A DNA stretch of 64,000 nucleotides from Phorcus lineatus (GCA_921293015.1 OV121082.1:26053497-26117496); one strand, 5' to 3'; positions 22,779-34,256 are shown, counted from the first letter of the stretch. Program-made: numbers and translations. Notes: generated from the sequence alone by a model not told the origin.

Positions 22779-24282
22779 CATCACACATGGTGCTCCACTC
22801 ATAATCATCCAGTCATACATCATTGGTTGTTTACATAAGTTATGATCTGAAGTTATTAATGTTTTTGTTTTTTGTTGGTTCATTCCATTAAGTCTACGCA
22901 AGGATATGGCTTAGTCTTTTGAACATATTGTCTTTGTTTGTTAACTGACAATGCTGCATTTCTCTTGATCATGAAAGTACATTATATGTACGTGAAGATC
23001 TGATCCCCCTCCTTAACTTGACATGTAATTCTTTTGTTGACATGTATATAAGTATTTAATTTCCCAAAGTGCTTGTCACATGGCATTTTGGGTTATCATG
23101 GTAAGGTTTGTCATTTTCCAATTTGATTTTTGTACTATGTTTACGTATCATTGTTATTTAAGACAAAGTAATCTCTCGCTCTCTGTTTATCTCCTAATGT
23201 ATGTGCGTACTCCTGTTCTAACCTCTCTCTTGATAATCTCTGTAGTAGCAGTTAGACTGACAGTTGTCACATGTGCAATACATTTACCTCTGTAAACTTT
23301 TTGTGGTTGAAATACACCTGGCATACATAAATACAACATGTTCAATCAAACTCCTTCTCTTGTCTTCTGAGTTGAATCACAATCAACTCTAACTGGTATT
23401 CAGTGAAAGGAACACCTGAATCTGACCAAGGAGAAAAGCAAGTAAAACTATTTGACTGAGAAAGTACAATGATCTTTTAATTTAAGCTTTATGTGCTTAT
23501 AAATTTTTTGCCTATCAAACAGGACATCTCACTGTCAGCCATGAGACGATGAAGGAAAGGCTGGTATAGAACTTTTCATCTGTTAACTATGTATTACCAT
23601 GACAAACAGCGTAACATTGTGCCACGGGCGGACATTGGCACATTGGTAAAGCAACATCACAGGCAAACAATGATGTCATAAGATTCTTTATGACATGTCG
23701 TCTAAAAGAAAAGTGATATTTTGCCCTAGGGCATCTTATGAAAAATATTAACCTCTAATGATTGCCTTTGTAAGTAATAATTGATTTATAGAGATAAGTT
23801 GGATATGGACCAAAGATAAAGGGTATGCTGCATCTTTTGTCTTTAATAATTTGGTTTTGCTTTGTAGGGTATTTTCTTCATTGGGTACAAAATAGAGAAA
23901 AAAAATTATTGGAATATGATACTAACTAAATTCTTTTAATTATTTCCACAGCTGCAGATATACACTTAAGTTGTGAAATTATATCATAAGATAAGACGAC
24001 CCTCTTTCAGTTATTGTCCCACAGCGGTTAGGACAAAACATTATAATACGATTCTCAAGATTTTTAGAATGGATGGTAAAAACATTTCTGCTTTTGAATT
24101 TCATACACTAGGTTTTCGATCCTAAAACTTTCAAGAAAATATCAATGTGTGATAATAAATCTAATTTTCACAATATATCATATATCTTCCTTCTCTAAAC
24201 ATCACTGATATGGGTATGTCTGGAATTAATACTATTCTGAATTATTTTTCTATTTCATTTGATTTTATTGGTAACATATAGC
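22779..24282. other. PICK1 3' flank, no gene seen
   Basis: Contains the 3' UTR of PICK1. I see no clear AATAAA within the first 500 bases after the stop, so the poly(A) site is not assigned. The rest is AT-rich. Confidence 0.5.
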
Positions 24283-24622
24283 CCCTGATAGGTGCCCGTA
24301 CATGAGAATGCCGCAACTGATGCGGCAATCCGCACTTTTGCCGCAAAAGTGCCGCACATGCGGAGTATTGGACAGCCACATGTTGCGGCATTTGAGCGGA
24401 AAATAAGAAAAGGAAAAAGCCGCAAGAAAGCCGCAAACACTGGCCGCATAAGTGCCGCATGGTCCCCTGGTATTAATGCCGCAAAAATGCTGCACCTGCG
24501 GAGTATTGGGCAGCCGCGAGTTGCGGCATTTAAGCGGAAAATAAGAAAAGGAAAAAGCCGCAAGAAAGCCGCATACACTGGCCGCATAAATGCCGCACGA
24601 ATTCTACATGATCCCCTGATAG
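24283..24622 (+). mobile_element. TGCCGCA-rich dispersed element, copy 1
   Basis: A GC-richer block studded with TGCCGCA or TGCGGCA every 10-35 bases. It holds a 138-bp internal tandem duplication: CGGAGTATTGG at 24361 and 24499, each followed by AAGCGGAAAATAAG-type phrases. CCCCTGATAG occurs at both edges (about 24283 and 24612). The left end, TGCCCGTACATGAGAATGCC, recurs in inverse orientation at the right end of 33133-33505. The long frames through it on both strands follow from the repeat and are not taken as genes. Confidence 0.7.
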
Positions 24623-24695
24623 AAAATGCGTGAATTGGACGTATTTTTTTTAGCGTAAAATGGGATATTTTTGGTGCATTAAAATTAGTTTTGAC

Positions 24696-24772
24696 TAGTG
24701 GTAGAAGCCCTGAAGAAGGCGGCAAGCAAATATCACGGAATCAACACCACCATCTATTCATTATATAACAAG
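24696..24772 (+). other. Possible orphan coding exon
   Basis: Between a weak acceptor (TTTTGACTAG) and a strong donor (GTGAGTC), one frame reads VEALKKAASKYHGINTTIYS then LYNK. It resembles a small helix-turn-helix of the pipsqueak/pogo kind, but no flanking exon could be joined. It could be a transposon remnant or chance. Confidence 0.25.
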
Positions 24773-25184
24773 GTGAGTCAAAAACATTTAGGTTTGAAAT
24801 CTTTACTTAACAGTAAACATCACTACAAACATTAAACAAATTCTTCTTTGAACTTCAAACAGTTTCTAAAGGGCTGCCATCTTCCCGGCTGTTGATGTGT
24901 ATCAAACAATGGTAGATTTCATTCTGATTTCTGGAAAGAAAAGAAAAGAATTAGAATGTTATCATAATCTACAGAATGTTATCATTATCTAATTCAACAT
25001 GTAAAATGGACCTTGGGGGTTATTGGGGTTCTTTTCACCAATGAAAGGAAATATTGCAATTTGAATTTCCACTCTTTAATAATTATGTTAATATTATCAT
25101 TCATTAAAATTTTGGGTCTATGTTTGACTTTACCCTTATTTCCCTCTTTTCATTGGAAATTTCAGCAGAAGAGACTTTGAAGCA

Positions 25185-27300
25185 TCAGACCTCGGCCAGC
25201 TCAGAATTTTCTTCACGCTCATCTCTGCAGCTGTTCCCAAAAATAAAGAAGAAATTTGAAATAACGAAATGATGTAAAATATGATATATGATCTAAATCT
25301 GTTAGTAAATATTGTTACTTTGATCTTATTAAATGCAAGAAGATAATGGTTTATTCGAGCTAAAGATTAATGGACATTCGGGTACAAACTCTCCGTTTGC
25401 TACAGTTTCAGGTTTAGTAAAGGAACAAAGGAAGCCCTAAAACTATAAGTGCCTTAAAACATTTTCACTTTTATTTGAGAATTTAAATAAAATATATCCA
25501 TACAATATACGAAACATATATGATATGACATGTTATATTTTATGTGCTTTTAGGCAAAAACAAACTTTGATGCAGAACACCAAACTTAAAACAGAAGAAC
25601 TTTTAAAAAACTTTTTCACTGTCTTAACCTCACTATTTTGATAAACATGGAATGATTTAGCACATTGAAATTATCAATATGAGTACAATTTCTTTTATTA
25701 CCTCAAATATGAAGTTCTCAAATTCATTATGCAGATAAGATCCAGGATGAATAGATCCTTTTCTTTTGACCTCATTCTGAAATATAATCATGAGAAAAAT
25801 TAAAAGTACCATCTTTTAGAGACAATAAATCAATTGTAACATGCTACAACAAATATGATGTTGCAGATAGTTGGATTGATTCATCTTCAATAAACACTGA
25901 AAGTAATAACTTAAAATGATACGAATGCATGAGTTTAACTTAAATTCTCGATCAAAATTTCAGAATTCTCTTTTTCATATTGCACTCACTTTGTAATCCT
26001 GTTTTCCCTTTTATAGATCGTTGCATTTCTTGACTTCTGAAAAATTGAAACAAGTAGTATAGTCCTCCAATCACAACTGTTTTTCATCAGATGTTGAGCT
26101 TTGGTCATCCTTTCTAAATTAAGTGGATTAAATATTTTTTGAAGGCTTGAGCTGGAGGAGGGGAAACCTAACAAATAAACGACTAAAGACTTTTTTCCTC
26201 CACACCTTATTTCACTTTGAAAACAGGTAAAAAGAATTATGAGAAAAATAAAAAATAGGTTCCTTTTGTTTATTGAGATAATCAGTATTCAAATGAAACA
26301 TTGTGTTTATTATAATATTTCTTTAAACATGTAAAAAAATTGCACTGGTGAATCCAGGAAGTTTCAATAGCCAATTAATTTATCCAATTAGATATAATTA
26401 ATGAAGAGAAGTTGGTGGGCCAGCGTCTCCCCCCCCCCCCCCCCCCCCCCCCCTGCCAAAGGACACATTAACTAAGGTGTGTATCTTGAAAGAATGACAA
26501 TTACTTGTTCACTTATAAAAACTTAATTGCTTATAAGGATGAAAGTTTGTGATAATTAATTACAAAAATCATGTGACCTTTAAAAAAAAATCAATGAATA
26601 ACTGAAAACATCTTAATTAATAAATCAATCCATATACAAAAGAATTAATTCAACATTGTATTTCAAACTACCTTTGTTAATCAATTAACTACTGCCTTGC
26701 TAAAGGTAAAGATGGTTGCAAATATAAACTTCTTGTTGCTAACAGTAAAACTGGTATCAGAGATGGATATCATGGTACCCTTCCCTAGCAGGTGATATTT
26801 CGAAATTAACAATTACTTGATGTTGAATCTAGATAAGAATAAATATATCCACAATTATCAATAAGAAATTGCAGTAATAAATATTGTGTTTTCAATGGTG
26901 AAATAATTCAAAATAGAATTGTTTTTCTATTTAAATGTTATTTTAGCAAAGGAAATTATAGTTAAATATAAACAAATACATAGTAAAATATACCTACGAT
27001 GTGGTCAGAAGTGTATCAAAACATAAGCATTCTTCGTTCTCGTTTTCCGGATTCGTCCATTGTTTTGGTTCGTGTGATCGACAGGGCCCAAGAATCAGGT
27101 TACTCATCCAACGGTTATTGCTGCTTCCAATTTAAGAACATTTCCTACATTTCCGAATAGAATGAAAATGTCTCCAAGATCGTACAATACGAAGAACAAC
27201 CCACGTCAGGCAACATGATACTTTAGAAAACGGAAAATCACCCCATGCCTGATGTTACCATTTTCATAATGTGGCGCCTATTCTTGGGCATGCGTAGAAA
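25185..27300 (-). CDS. Possible small spliced gene, unknown product
   Basis: I do not recognise this. On the minus strand three consecutive segments have acceptors and donors whose phases fit. 26036-25990 (KSRNATIYKRENRIT; acceptor CAATTTTTCAG, donor GTGAGT) joins 25776-25702 (MRSKEKDLFILDLICIMNLR...; acceptor TTATATTTCAG, donor GTAATA), which joins 25230-25185 (SCRDEREENSELAEV then TGA; acceptor TTGGGAACAG). A possible first exon ends at 26994 (donor GTATAT). It sits below a promoter-like stretch near 27280-27320 with an ETS-type CGGAAGT and a GCATGC core. The start codon and the link from the first exon are not resolved. The middle segment is also open in another frame. It may be a lncRNA. 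Confidence 0.3.
26429..26453 (+). repeat. Poly(C) run, 25 bases
   Basis: An uninterrupted run of C after CAGCGTCT. The length may be affected by sequencing error. Confidence 0.95.
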
Positions 27301-29359
27301 GGACTTCCGATGATTCCATCGTGGCTGGAAAAAAATCCAATGTCCATTCCCTAAACGGACCACAACATCGTGTTATTTAAACCGATTATTCCTTTACCTT
27401 GTCTTTGAGTACTCATAATATTTGACTCATAATATTTATAGATAATAATATTATCAATATATAATATAACTGATTTTCCTGATTCCAATTTCAAGAAAGC
27501 AAGCCAATGAAAACGCATTAAAATAATTTTTAGATTTGCTTATTATTCACGAAAATAGGATAACAATTTGTTATAGCGTGTATAATGGATAACTTAATTG
27601 AGATATTTATTTTCAACGAATGTTTTCAATACCATATTTTTCAACAATGAAGTCTGAAACGTGTCATTGAAAATAGGATAGTGGCATACGCACGTTAGTT
27701 TTTGCACGAATTAAATTCCGAAATTAAGAACTTACAAATTCCTAAAATTAATGTTATAGTGTATAATATAACAGAATGATTGATTAATAGATTTACTTCT
27801 TATAAAACACAGACAGCTATATGTCCGTAACAAGTTAAAAAATCTTAAAATCATCTTAAGTCGCTTTATCGCGTAGCCTTTTTTGTCACCATATACATTC
27901 ACAATTGCCTTGACGATAGGGCCGATACAACTTATAAAAACGATCGCAATTCTTTGGAAAACACAGGTAATGTTCAATGAATGTTAAATGCATGTGCTAA
28001 ATGTAAATGTTTGAGAAATATTTACTTTATGTACTATTGCTCGAATTAAAGTCGACTTGTTCCTAAATTTCTCCAACTGGTCTACTCTTGACGCATTAGT
28101 AGAAAGAAAAGTCGTTTGTATGATAGATTTTCAAAAACGATTTGCCTCAAAAGCATCTATGTGGGAATGGCGTTTCACGATACTTTTTGGGGAAAAAAAC
28201 AATTTAGGAAACGCTGCGCCAAATTTAACGGTCACTGTGAACCGGAGACTTTCAACGTAAGAAACATTTCTAGATTTAAAGTCCATGCTATAACTATACT
28301 GCTTTGAAGTTGATTGAACCCTTTTGGCATACTGAACCGAACGTGTTTGCTATTTATCGGCTTCTTGAATTATTAATTGCAAATTGTGTCATTATTTATT
28401 ATTTCAAAGTAGATAATATCTTTTAGGCCACTAACTGATAAGAACTTCATTACAACTTCTTAAACAGATACTCCGTCATTTTCTTGGCATGCATAGTATT
28501 TTGCTTTCTATATAATAGTGTCAATGCACCAATCATGATGATACTTATTCAAAACATCTCACATATTAAAAAAAAAATATCAAATATATGAAAATTATAA
28601 TGTTAGAAACAAAAACAAACACCGAATGTATGTGCTAAAGCCGAAACTACACATACAATTTGCATGAATCGCTGCTTTTTATCTTTATATCGTCACTCTG
28701 CTCGACGAACAGCATTAAAATGCTACTTTCCATCAACAGTCAGTATTTCTCGCTAGACACCAGTAGGATAATTGGTATATTTGACTCCAACTATTCATGG
28801 GTTGAATCTTTAATTTAATTTTAACCTTACGACGTTTCGGAGTATATAATAACTACGTCATCAGATGATAGTTGTTATAAAATCACATTTCGTATACACG
28901 TGTTTCCATATAAAAAATAAATTCTTATCCGCGGCGAGAATCATGCTAATTTCTTATCTGACATTTCAATAATTACAACTACGATGTTTGTCCATATAGA
29001 TTTGAAAACAATATCGGCGGTAAACTCATATCTTTCATCATTTGGCACCAAATCTCACTAAATCATATTTATTGGACAAAATATGTAGATTTATTCCTTG
29101 CCTACCACCTGTTTGTTAGTTATTTAAACATTTATTGTTCTCATTAAAAGAATTATTTTACTTCCGGATTTTTGCGGGTAAATAAAGTGCATACGCATTT
29201 CTTCTAATACGCAAAAGCTACAGTAAATTTGAAATCTTTGCTTTATAATATGACTATTTCTCAGTTAGGCCCTATTCACAATATACATAGGCCAACGGTA
29301 AATTTGCTATATTAATTTATGTCAATCAGTTGTGCACCTTCGCGTTTATCATAAGCCAG
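27301..29359. other. Intergenic, no gene seen
   Basis: AT-rich. The only feature of note is a hammerhead-like core on the minus strand at 28834-28864. The short open frames at 28057-28307 lack splice or protein support. Confidence 0.5.
28834..28864 (-). ncRNA. Degenerate hammerhead-ribozyme-like core
   Basis: Read on the minus strand, CTGATGA is followed after a short AT-rich stretch containing a weak stem (AGT...ACT) by GAAAC and then GTCG. These are the two conserved strands of a hammerhead core. Penelope-like and related retroelements often carry such motifs. The stem II pairing is poor and the cleavage site is not identified, so activity is doubtful. Confidence 0.25.
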
Positions 29360-29841
29360 TTAAAGAGCCACTCCGTGATTTTCATGATATATTATTTACC
29401 TTTGATACGAACCTAAATGCCCTATATGGTGATATAAAATCAAAACATCATAACTGTTCATGCCTAAAGGACATATATATGACAATTACTGGTTTTCCAT
29501 GAAAATATAAAAATTAACAGCCTTATAAATGCAAAGAGGTGTAGATATCACGTCCAATATACGTGGATACTAGTTATATAACCTAACAAACACTATCAAC
29601 TCCTAACTGCCCTCCTGGCTGTTTTAGATAAGTCTCCAAAATTACGTTTGACTATTTGACGCGCGCCATTGTCCGGTTTTCGATCATAATTGCGACGTTC
29701 TACCTTCATATTGTCAATGTAAAAAAAACAGTAAGCTTTGAAATGTGTCTTTTTGGTAGCAGTCGATAATTCGCGATCAAATGACACCACTGATTAAGTT
29801 TGGCAAATATGATTTCAACAACTCACAGAGTCGCTCTTTAA
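29360..29841 (+). mobile_element. TTAA-flanked TIR MITE, copy 2
   Basis: 482 bp between TTAA tetramers, with ends AGAGCCACTCCGTGA and (inverse) AGAGCGACTCTGTGA. The interior is shared with copies 1 and 3. On its minus strand a small frame (29790-29596, no ATG at its head) contains MKVERRNYDRKPDNGARQ and then IVKRNFGDLSKTARRAVRS. The element has no transposase and is presumably mobilised in trans. TTAA target sites are typical of piggyBac-type elements, but the termini do not prove that. Confidence 0.92.
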
Positions 29842-32009
29842 AATAAAGTTGAGATCGCCTACTTAAAATACTGTTGGAGCTGAACATATAGGCTATAAGA
29901 TTTGTTGCCGTTTATTTCATACCAAAAATATTGTTCGTGTTTGCAAATATAGCCTCTCTAAGCATGTCGCATCCTGTTATTCCTCCAGAAAACCTCGATT
30001 TTTCAAGTTGAATTCGCGTTTTCGAAAATTGTGCATGTATAAACCCGACTCCAAGATCTGTCAAAACATAAATCAATACCTAACAAGGTCACTAAAATAC
30101 TTGTATGTACAAAATTAGGGATACGGGTTAATTCAAGTTCTTTCTGAAGATGATTGGAAAGTGAATTGGTAACAAATGAAACTGATATAGGACATTTATT
30201 TGTCAATAAAGTGGTTCTAAAATCGAGTCGAGTTCGTCTAAGGTACGAATTCACCGACAGAACATTGCTCCTCGCACCGAAATCCGATATCGTTATTTGA
30301 GTGATAGACTATTTCCAGCGCTGCTGTGGAGTATAAGACAATGGCTACACTTCCGGTTATTAAATTTAGCGGGTATATTCAATGCGCAAAAACAAATGTA
30401 GTTCGGAGAAAACAAACAAATTAGAGGGTACCCATGTCGTGATTTTAAGATACTACGAACGAGTGAATTTTAAAACCATCAATTTCGAACACTATTTTGA
30501 CAATAAATATTGAGTTCGCATTCGGTACGAATCCACCGCATTTCTTACACCAAACATAAACTTCCGGTTGAAATATTTGCGCGAAATGCAAGCAGGCAAA
30601 TTTGTTTAAACTACCAACAGATGTAAATAGAACGGTAATAATATATGAAGTTTATATTTATTAAAACAGCGCAATTTTATCTGCCAAGAATTTTAAATTT
30701 TCCGAAGTGCCGATTAAAAAGAGGATGATTTTGTAAGGAATATTTCGAACTTTCATCAACTTGGATTATTATGTTTTGTCATGCAAATGATTCACGTAGG
30801 CCAAAAACGTTATTAGAGGTTTGTATGTGCATACATTTTGTTGTTGTTGAATAATACCAAAATGGCATGAAATTTTAAGTTCAAAAACCGTTCCGTGGCT
30901 GTCAATCAATCATCCATTTACCTATCGATCTATCCAAATTATGTACTTTTTTATTTATCTATTTATCTAGGCCTATGTGTCTATTTTTGGAATAAATAAA
31001 TAGATAAATCAATTAATAAATAAGAAAAGTTAACAATAACTAATCAAATTATCAATCAACTTCGATTTTAAGTAGAATCAATTGACAGTAATTTGATATA
31101 GCACTGCTTAAATGATGGAACTTTCAGATTTTTATCAAATGTAACTAAACTGAGAACATGTGCAGTATCAGTCTGATATTATAGATTTTCTAATTTGTTA
31201 TAAATTGTCAATAAAAATTGTCAAAAAGACATGGAAATCTGACGTCTGGTCAATAGATAATTTCCCAATTATTAAAAGGTAAAACTTTGCAGTATGATTG
31301 ATCATTTAACCTATTGTGCTTTTCCAAAGTTTGTATGTGTGAAAATATTCCATCAACAAACATTTGAATATGTTGACTTCAATGCATGCACAATTTATTT
31401 TTCATCCCACTCTTAAGGAAAACAGTACACAATTTAAATTTTATTTCTACAGATATTCATCTCATTTCTTCAAAACAACAGGTTTCAATCATTTTGTAAA
31501 CAAACATATATATGGGTGGAAGTTAAAAAAATGGTACATTATACCAAAACTGATCTATATCTTCAAAATATTTATTTGATTTTAATTTTATTAAACAAAT
31601 TCTGTACTCTTTCTTCAAACAGTGCATTAGATTTCAAAGTTTTAAGAAAATAAAGATGTTTTAGGGATAACTTTTGTGATATTCATCATTGTTATAATGA
31701 TGATGAAGATCAAATGCTTCTATGTAAAACACACTGTAATGATTGCAATAAAACATATTGTTTCCATAAGTAACGTTATTGTTCTTTAAAAAATCTTCTT
31801 CAGTAACTCAAATAGAGATTATTACCCGAGGAAGTGTGTCTAATGACTTTTATGAAACAAGTGTGAATCTTTTCATTACCCAAGCAAGAGTGAGAGTTAT
31901 ACAAAACTTTTGCATGAGTTTTATAAAAATCATATGACAGACCTCTGAGTGTATTAATTTTGTTATTCCCGATTCTGTTCCATTTAAAATGCATTGAAAA
32001 CAGCCTCCT
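29842..32009. other. Intergenic, no gene seen
   Basis: AT-rich sequence with a short run of AATAAATAGATAAAT-type repeats near 30950-31020. No coding segment is supported. Confidence 0.5.
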
Positions 32010-32472
32010 TCCCTTGCGACGCTCTGCCACAGTGACGTCATGAACAATGGTTGTATGATGTCACAGACGACAAAAAACGGTAACTCGCACTTAAACAATC
32101 GTTGCAAGGCTAAAGTGATTTGCACATGTGCTTATATTGAAAATATGTCACTGCTTATGATGAACCATATGGGTACTAAAATAATTTATCTACTTCATCT
32201 TAATCAATTCAGTCAAATTCAAATATGAAATGTTTTAGCTCTCCCTTGCGACGCTCTGCCACAGTGACGTCATGAACAATGGTTGTATGATGTCACAGAC
32301 GACAAAATACGGTAACTCGCACTTAAACAATCGTTGCAAGGCTAAAGTGATTTGCACATGTGCTTATATTGAAAATATGTCACTGCTTATGATGAACCAT
32401 ATGGGTACTAAAATAATTTATCTACTTCATCTTAATCAATTCAGTCAAATTCAAATATGAAATGTTTTAGCT
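32010..32472 (+). repeat. Recent 232-bp tandem duplication
   Basis: Bases 32010-32240 and 32242-32472 are the same except for an A to T change (32076 versus 32308), so the duplication is recent. Each copy starts CCCTTGCGACGCTCTGCCAC and holds a full CRE palindrome TGACGTCA (32033-32040 and 32265-32272). The matching 62-residue open frames are a by-product of the duplication. Confidence 0.97.
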
Positions 32473-32579
32473 TGATTAAAGGCATCTGTCAATTCATCAA
32501 TTCACCCGTTCACTGTTTGGACTTCTTCTCATGAAGCACTGGCACCACGCATCTCAACCAATAGGGATAATAATTTCTA

Positions 32580-32840
32580 GATGTTTTGCCTGTGGTCTTG
32601 AATGAGGGCCATGGGTTCCTCACCCTAAAACATGTTTCGACCTCTTTTCCAGAAAAAAAGCCCTAGACAGCTATTAACTTGTGAACAGTAAGTGTTGGTT
32701 ATTAAGTTCAGATTTTTTAGGCTGTGGTGCTTAATAAGGCCACACCCTAAATTTTTTTACATCTTCTTCACAAGAACTAAAAGCCTTAGATGACTGAAAT
32801 TTTGTGCATAGATTCATTTGTGATTGGTGATTCTAAATAG
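32580..32840 (+). repeat. Diverged copies of the PICK1-intron 130-bp repeat
   Basis: Phrases GAGGGCCATGGG, CACCCTAAAA, CTTTTCCAGAA and AAGCC, then a second round with GGCCACACCCTAAA and CATCTTCTTCACAAG, match the unit at 19446-22300. Confidence 0.6.
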
Positions 32841-33132
32841 TAGATTTTGGACTCGCTTAACTGTACTGAAGACTAACTTAGGGGCTAAATGTTATATTAG
32901 TCTATATTTACGAAACTGAAAGTTTTACAAGCCTATGACATCAATTGTGGATATATTTACCTCTAAATTAGCTGTGCTGAATTTTTTTAGATTTATGTTT
33001 AATATTTATCTAATATTTAAACTGAAGCCTGATGAGTTAGCCATTGGTTTTACTTTTGCATGGCGAATTGATAAAACCAGACATCTTAGAGCTTGTTAAA
33101 AAAAACTCCTGCAAATATTCTAAGTCAGTATT

Positions 33133-33505
33133 GCCGCAAAAATGCCGCTCTGCGTCATTTTGGACTTAAACAAAATTCTCATTTTAGACTCGGGTGGGCA
33201 CCAAGAAAATTTCTAAGTAAAAAAAAGCCGCACTAATTCCGCAAAGAATTGTCATAATGCCGCACATGAAAAGTTCTAAGTCAGAAAAGCCGCATAAATT
33301 CCGCAACTATTGGGTAAAGCCGCACAAGAAAATGACAAAGTCACAAAGCCGTATAAAATCCGCAAGGATGCCGCAAAGAGGTTGTGGCAAAAGTGCGGCT
33401 TTACAAGAAGCCGCTCTTTTGCCGCACTGAACCTCTCTTTGCCGCACTTTTTCCGCATGTGCCGCACATTTGCCGCATCAGTGCGGCATTCTCACGTACG
33501 GGCAA
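33133..33505 (-). mobile_element. TGCCGCA-rich dispersed element, copy 2 (inverted)
   Basis: GCCGCA or TGCGGC heptamer cores recur throughout, densest at 33360-33490. The right end (GCATCAGTGCGGCATTCTCA then CGTACGGGCA) is the reverse complement of the left end of the element at 24283. The interiors differ, so the shared parts are the terminus and the motif cluster. Open frames across it are composition artefacts. Confidence 0.7.
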
Positions 33506-33824
33506 GGGATGGTTTTCCAAAAATAACCAATTTAAAAGTTTTAAACCTGACGGAAAACAGGAATAAAAAGTTGTATAAACACACACAGAAATGTTGGTAT
33601 TTGTACAAAATGGTTTTGTTCTGTAGACATAACGAACATGTATAATCTGGTTTATATAGACAAAACAACAAAAGGACCCAATGGCTTAATCTAAAGTTTA
33701 ATAATGAAATGAAACAGCAAACAAATTCAAAATATGTTTTATCTGACATTGGTACAAAAATACATTGAGTTGTACTGAATGTTTACAAACTATCCAGTGG
33801 ATTTCCGAATCAAGCATTGACTTT

Positions 33825-33866
33825 GATAGCATGCACATATATCTCACCATATATGTGCATGCTATC
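33825..33866. repeat. Perfect 18-bp inverted repeat
   Basis: GATAGCATGCACATATAT, a 6-base spacer CTCACC, then the exact reverse complement. It lies 36 bases before the TIR-domain relic. Confidence 0.95.
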
Positions 33867-33901
33867 AGATGATAGTAAGTACACATTTACCAATAAATTA
33901 G

Positions 33902-34256
33902 GCGCATGAAGATCGAGAATTTGTTGTAATTGAGATGGTCAATAAGTTAGAGAGTGACGAGGATTTCATGCTGAACATCCAGAGAGATTTCACCCCTGGT
34001 CGACCCATTGCAGAGAACATCATTGAAGCTATACAAACCAGCAGACGAACTGTCTGCATCTTGTCCAGAAGCTTCTGTGGAGCGAGTGACGACTGAGAGA
34101 GATGTGTTGTTGATTATAATGATGGAACAAATCCCTGTTAAGGAACTCCCTACAGAGATCCTCAACTATGTCCAGACTAACTCGTACCTGGAATACCATG
34201 CTGATCGAGAGAAGGACCTATTCTGGAGAAACCTGAACATAACGTGGAAACATTGA
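33902..34256 (+). pseudogene. Broken TIR domain of a Toll-like receptor
   Basis: The first frame reads AHEDREFVVIEMVNKLESDE, then LNIQRDFTPGRPIAENIIEA and TSRRTVCILSRSF. These are the TIR box 1 neighbourhood, the box 2-like RDFTPGRPI loop and the following strand of Toll-like receptors. It stops at 34094. A second frame continues ERDVLLIIMMEQIPVKELP, TNSYLEYHADREKDLFWRNL and stops at 34254-34256; this is the TIR C-terminal half with the FW of box 3. About 30 residues of the middle, normally with a WC-type motif, are missing and the frame changes. No leucine-rich repeats or transmembrane segment are found upstream, so it is a fragment. Such TIR signalling domains recruit MyD88-like adaptors; this copy cannot make one. 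Confidence 0.72.

Noticed and set aside
24255-24725. Long overlapping open frames on both strands (up to 156 residues)
   Set aside because: They follow from GCCGCA-rich repeats with few stop codons; the frames read equally on both strands and show no domain.
32040-32460. Paralogous pair of 62-residue genes
   Set aside because: The identical frames come from a 232-bp DNA duplication; there is no codon signature or homologue.
33276-33645. Open frames up to 111 residues through the second TGCCGCA block
   Set aside because: Same composition effect as at 24283-24622.
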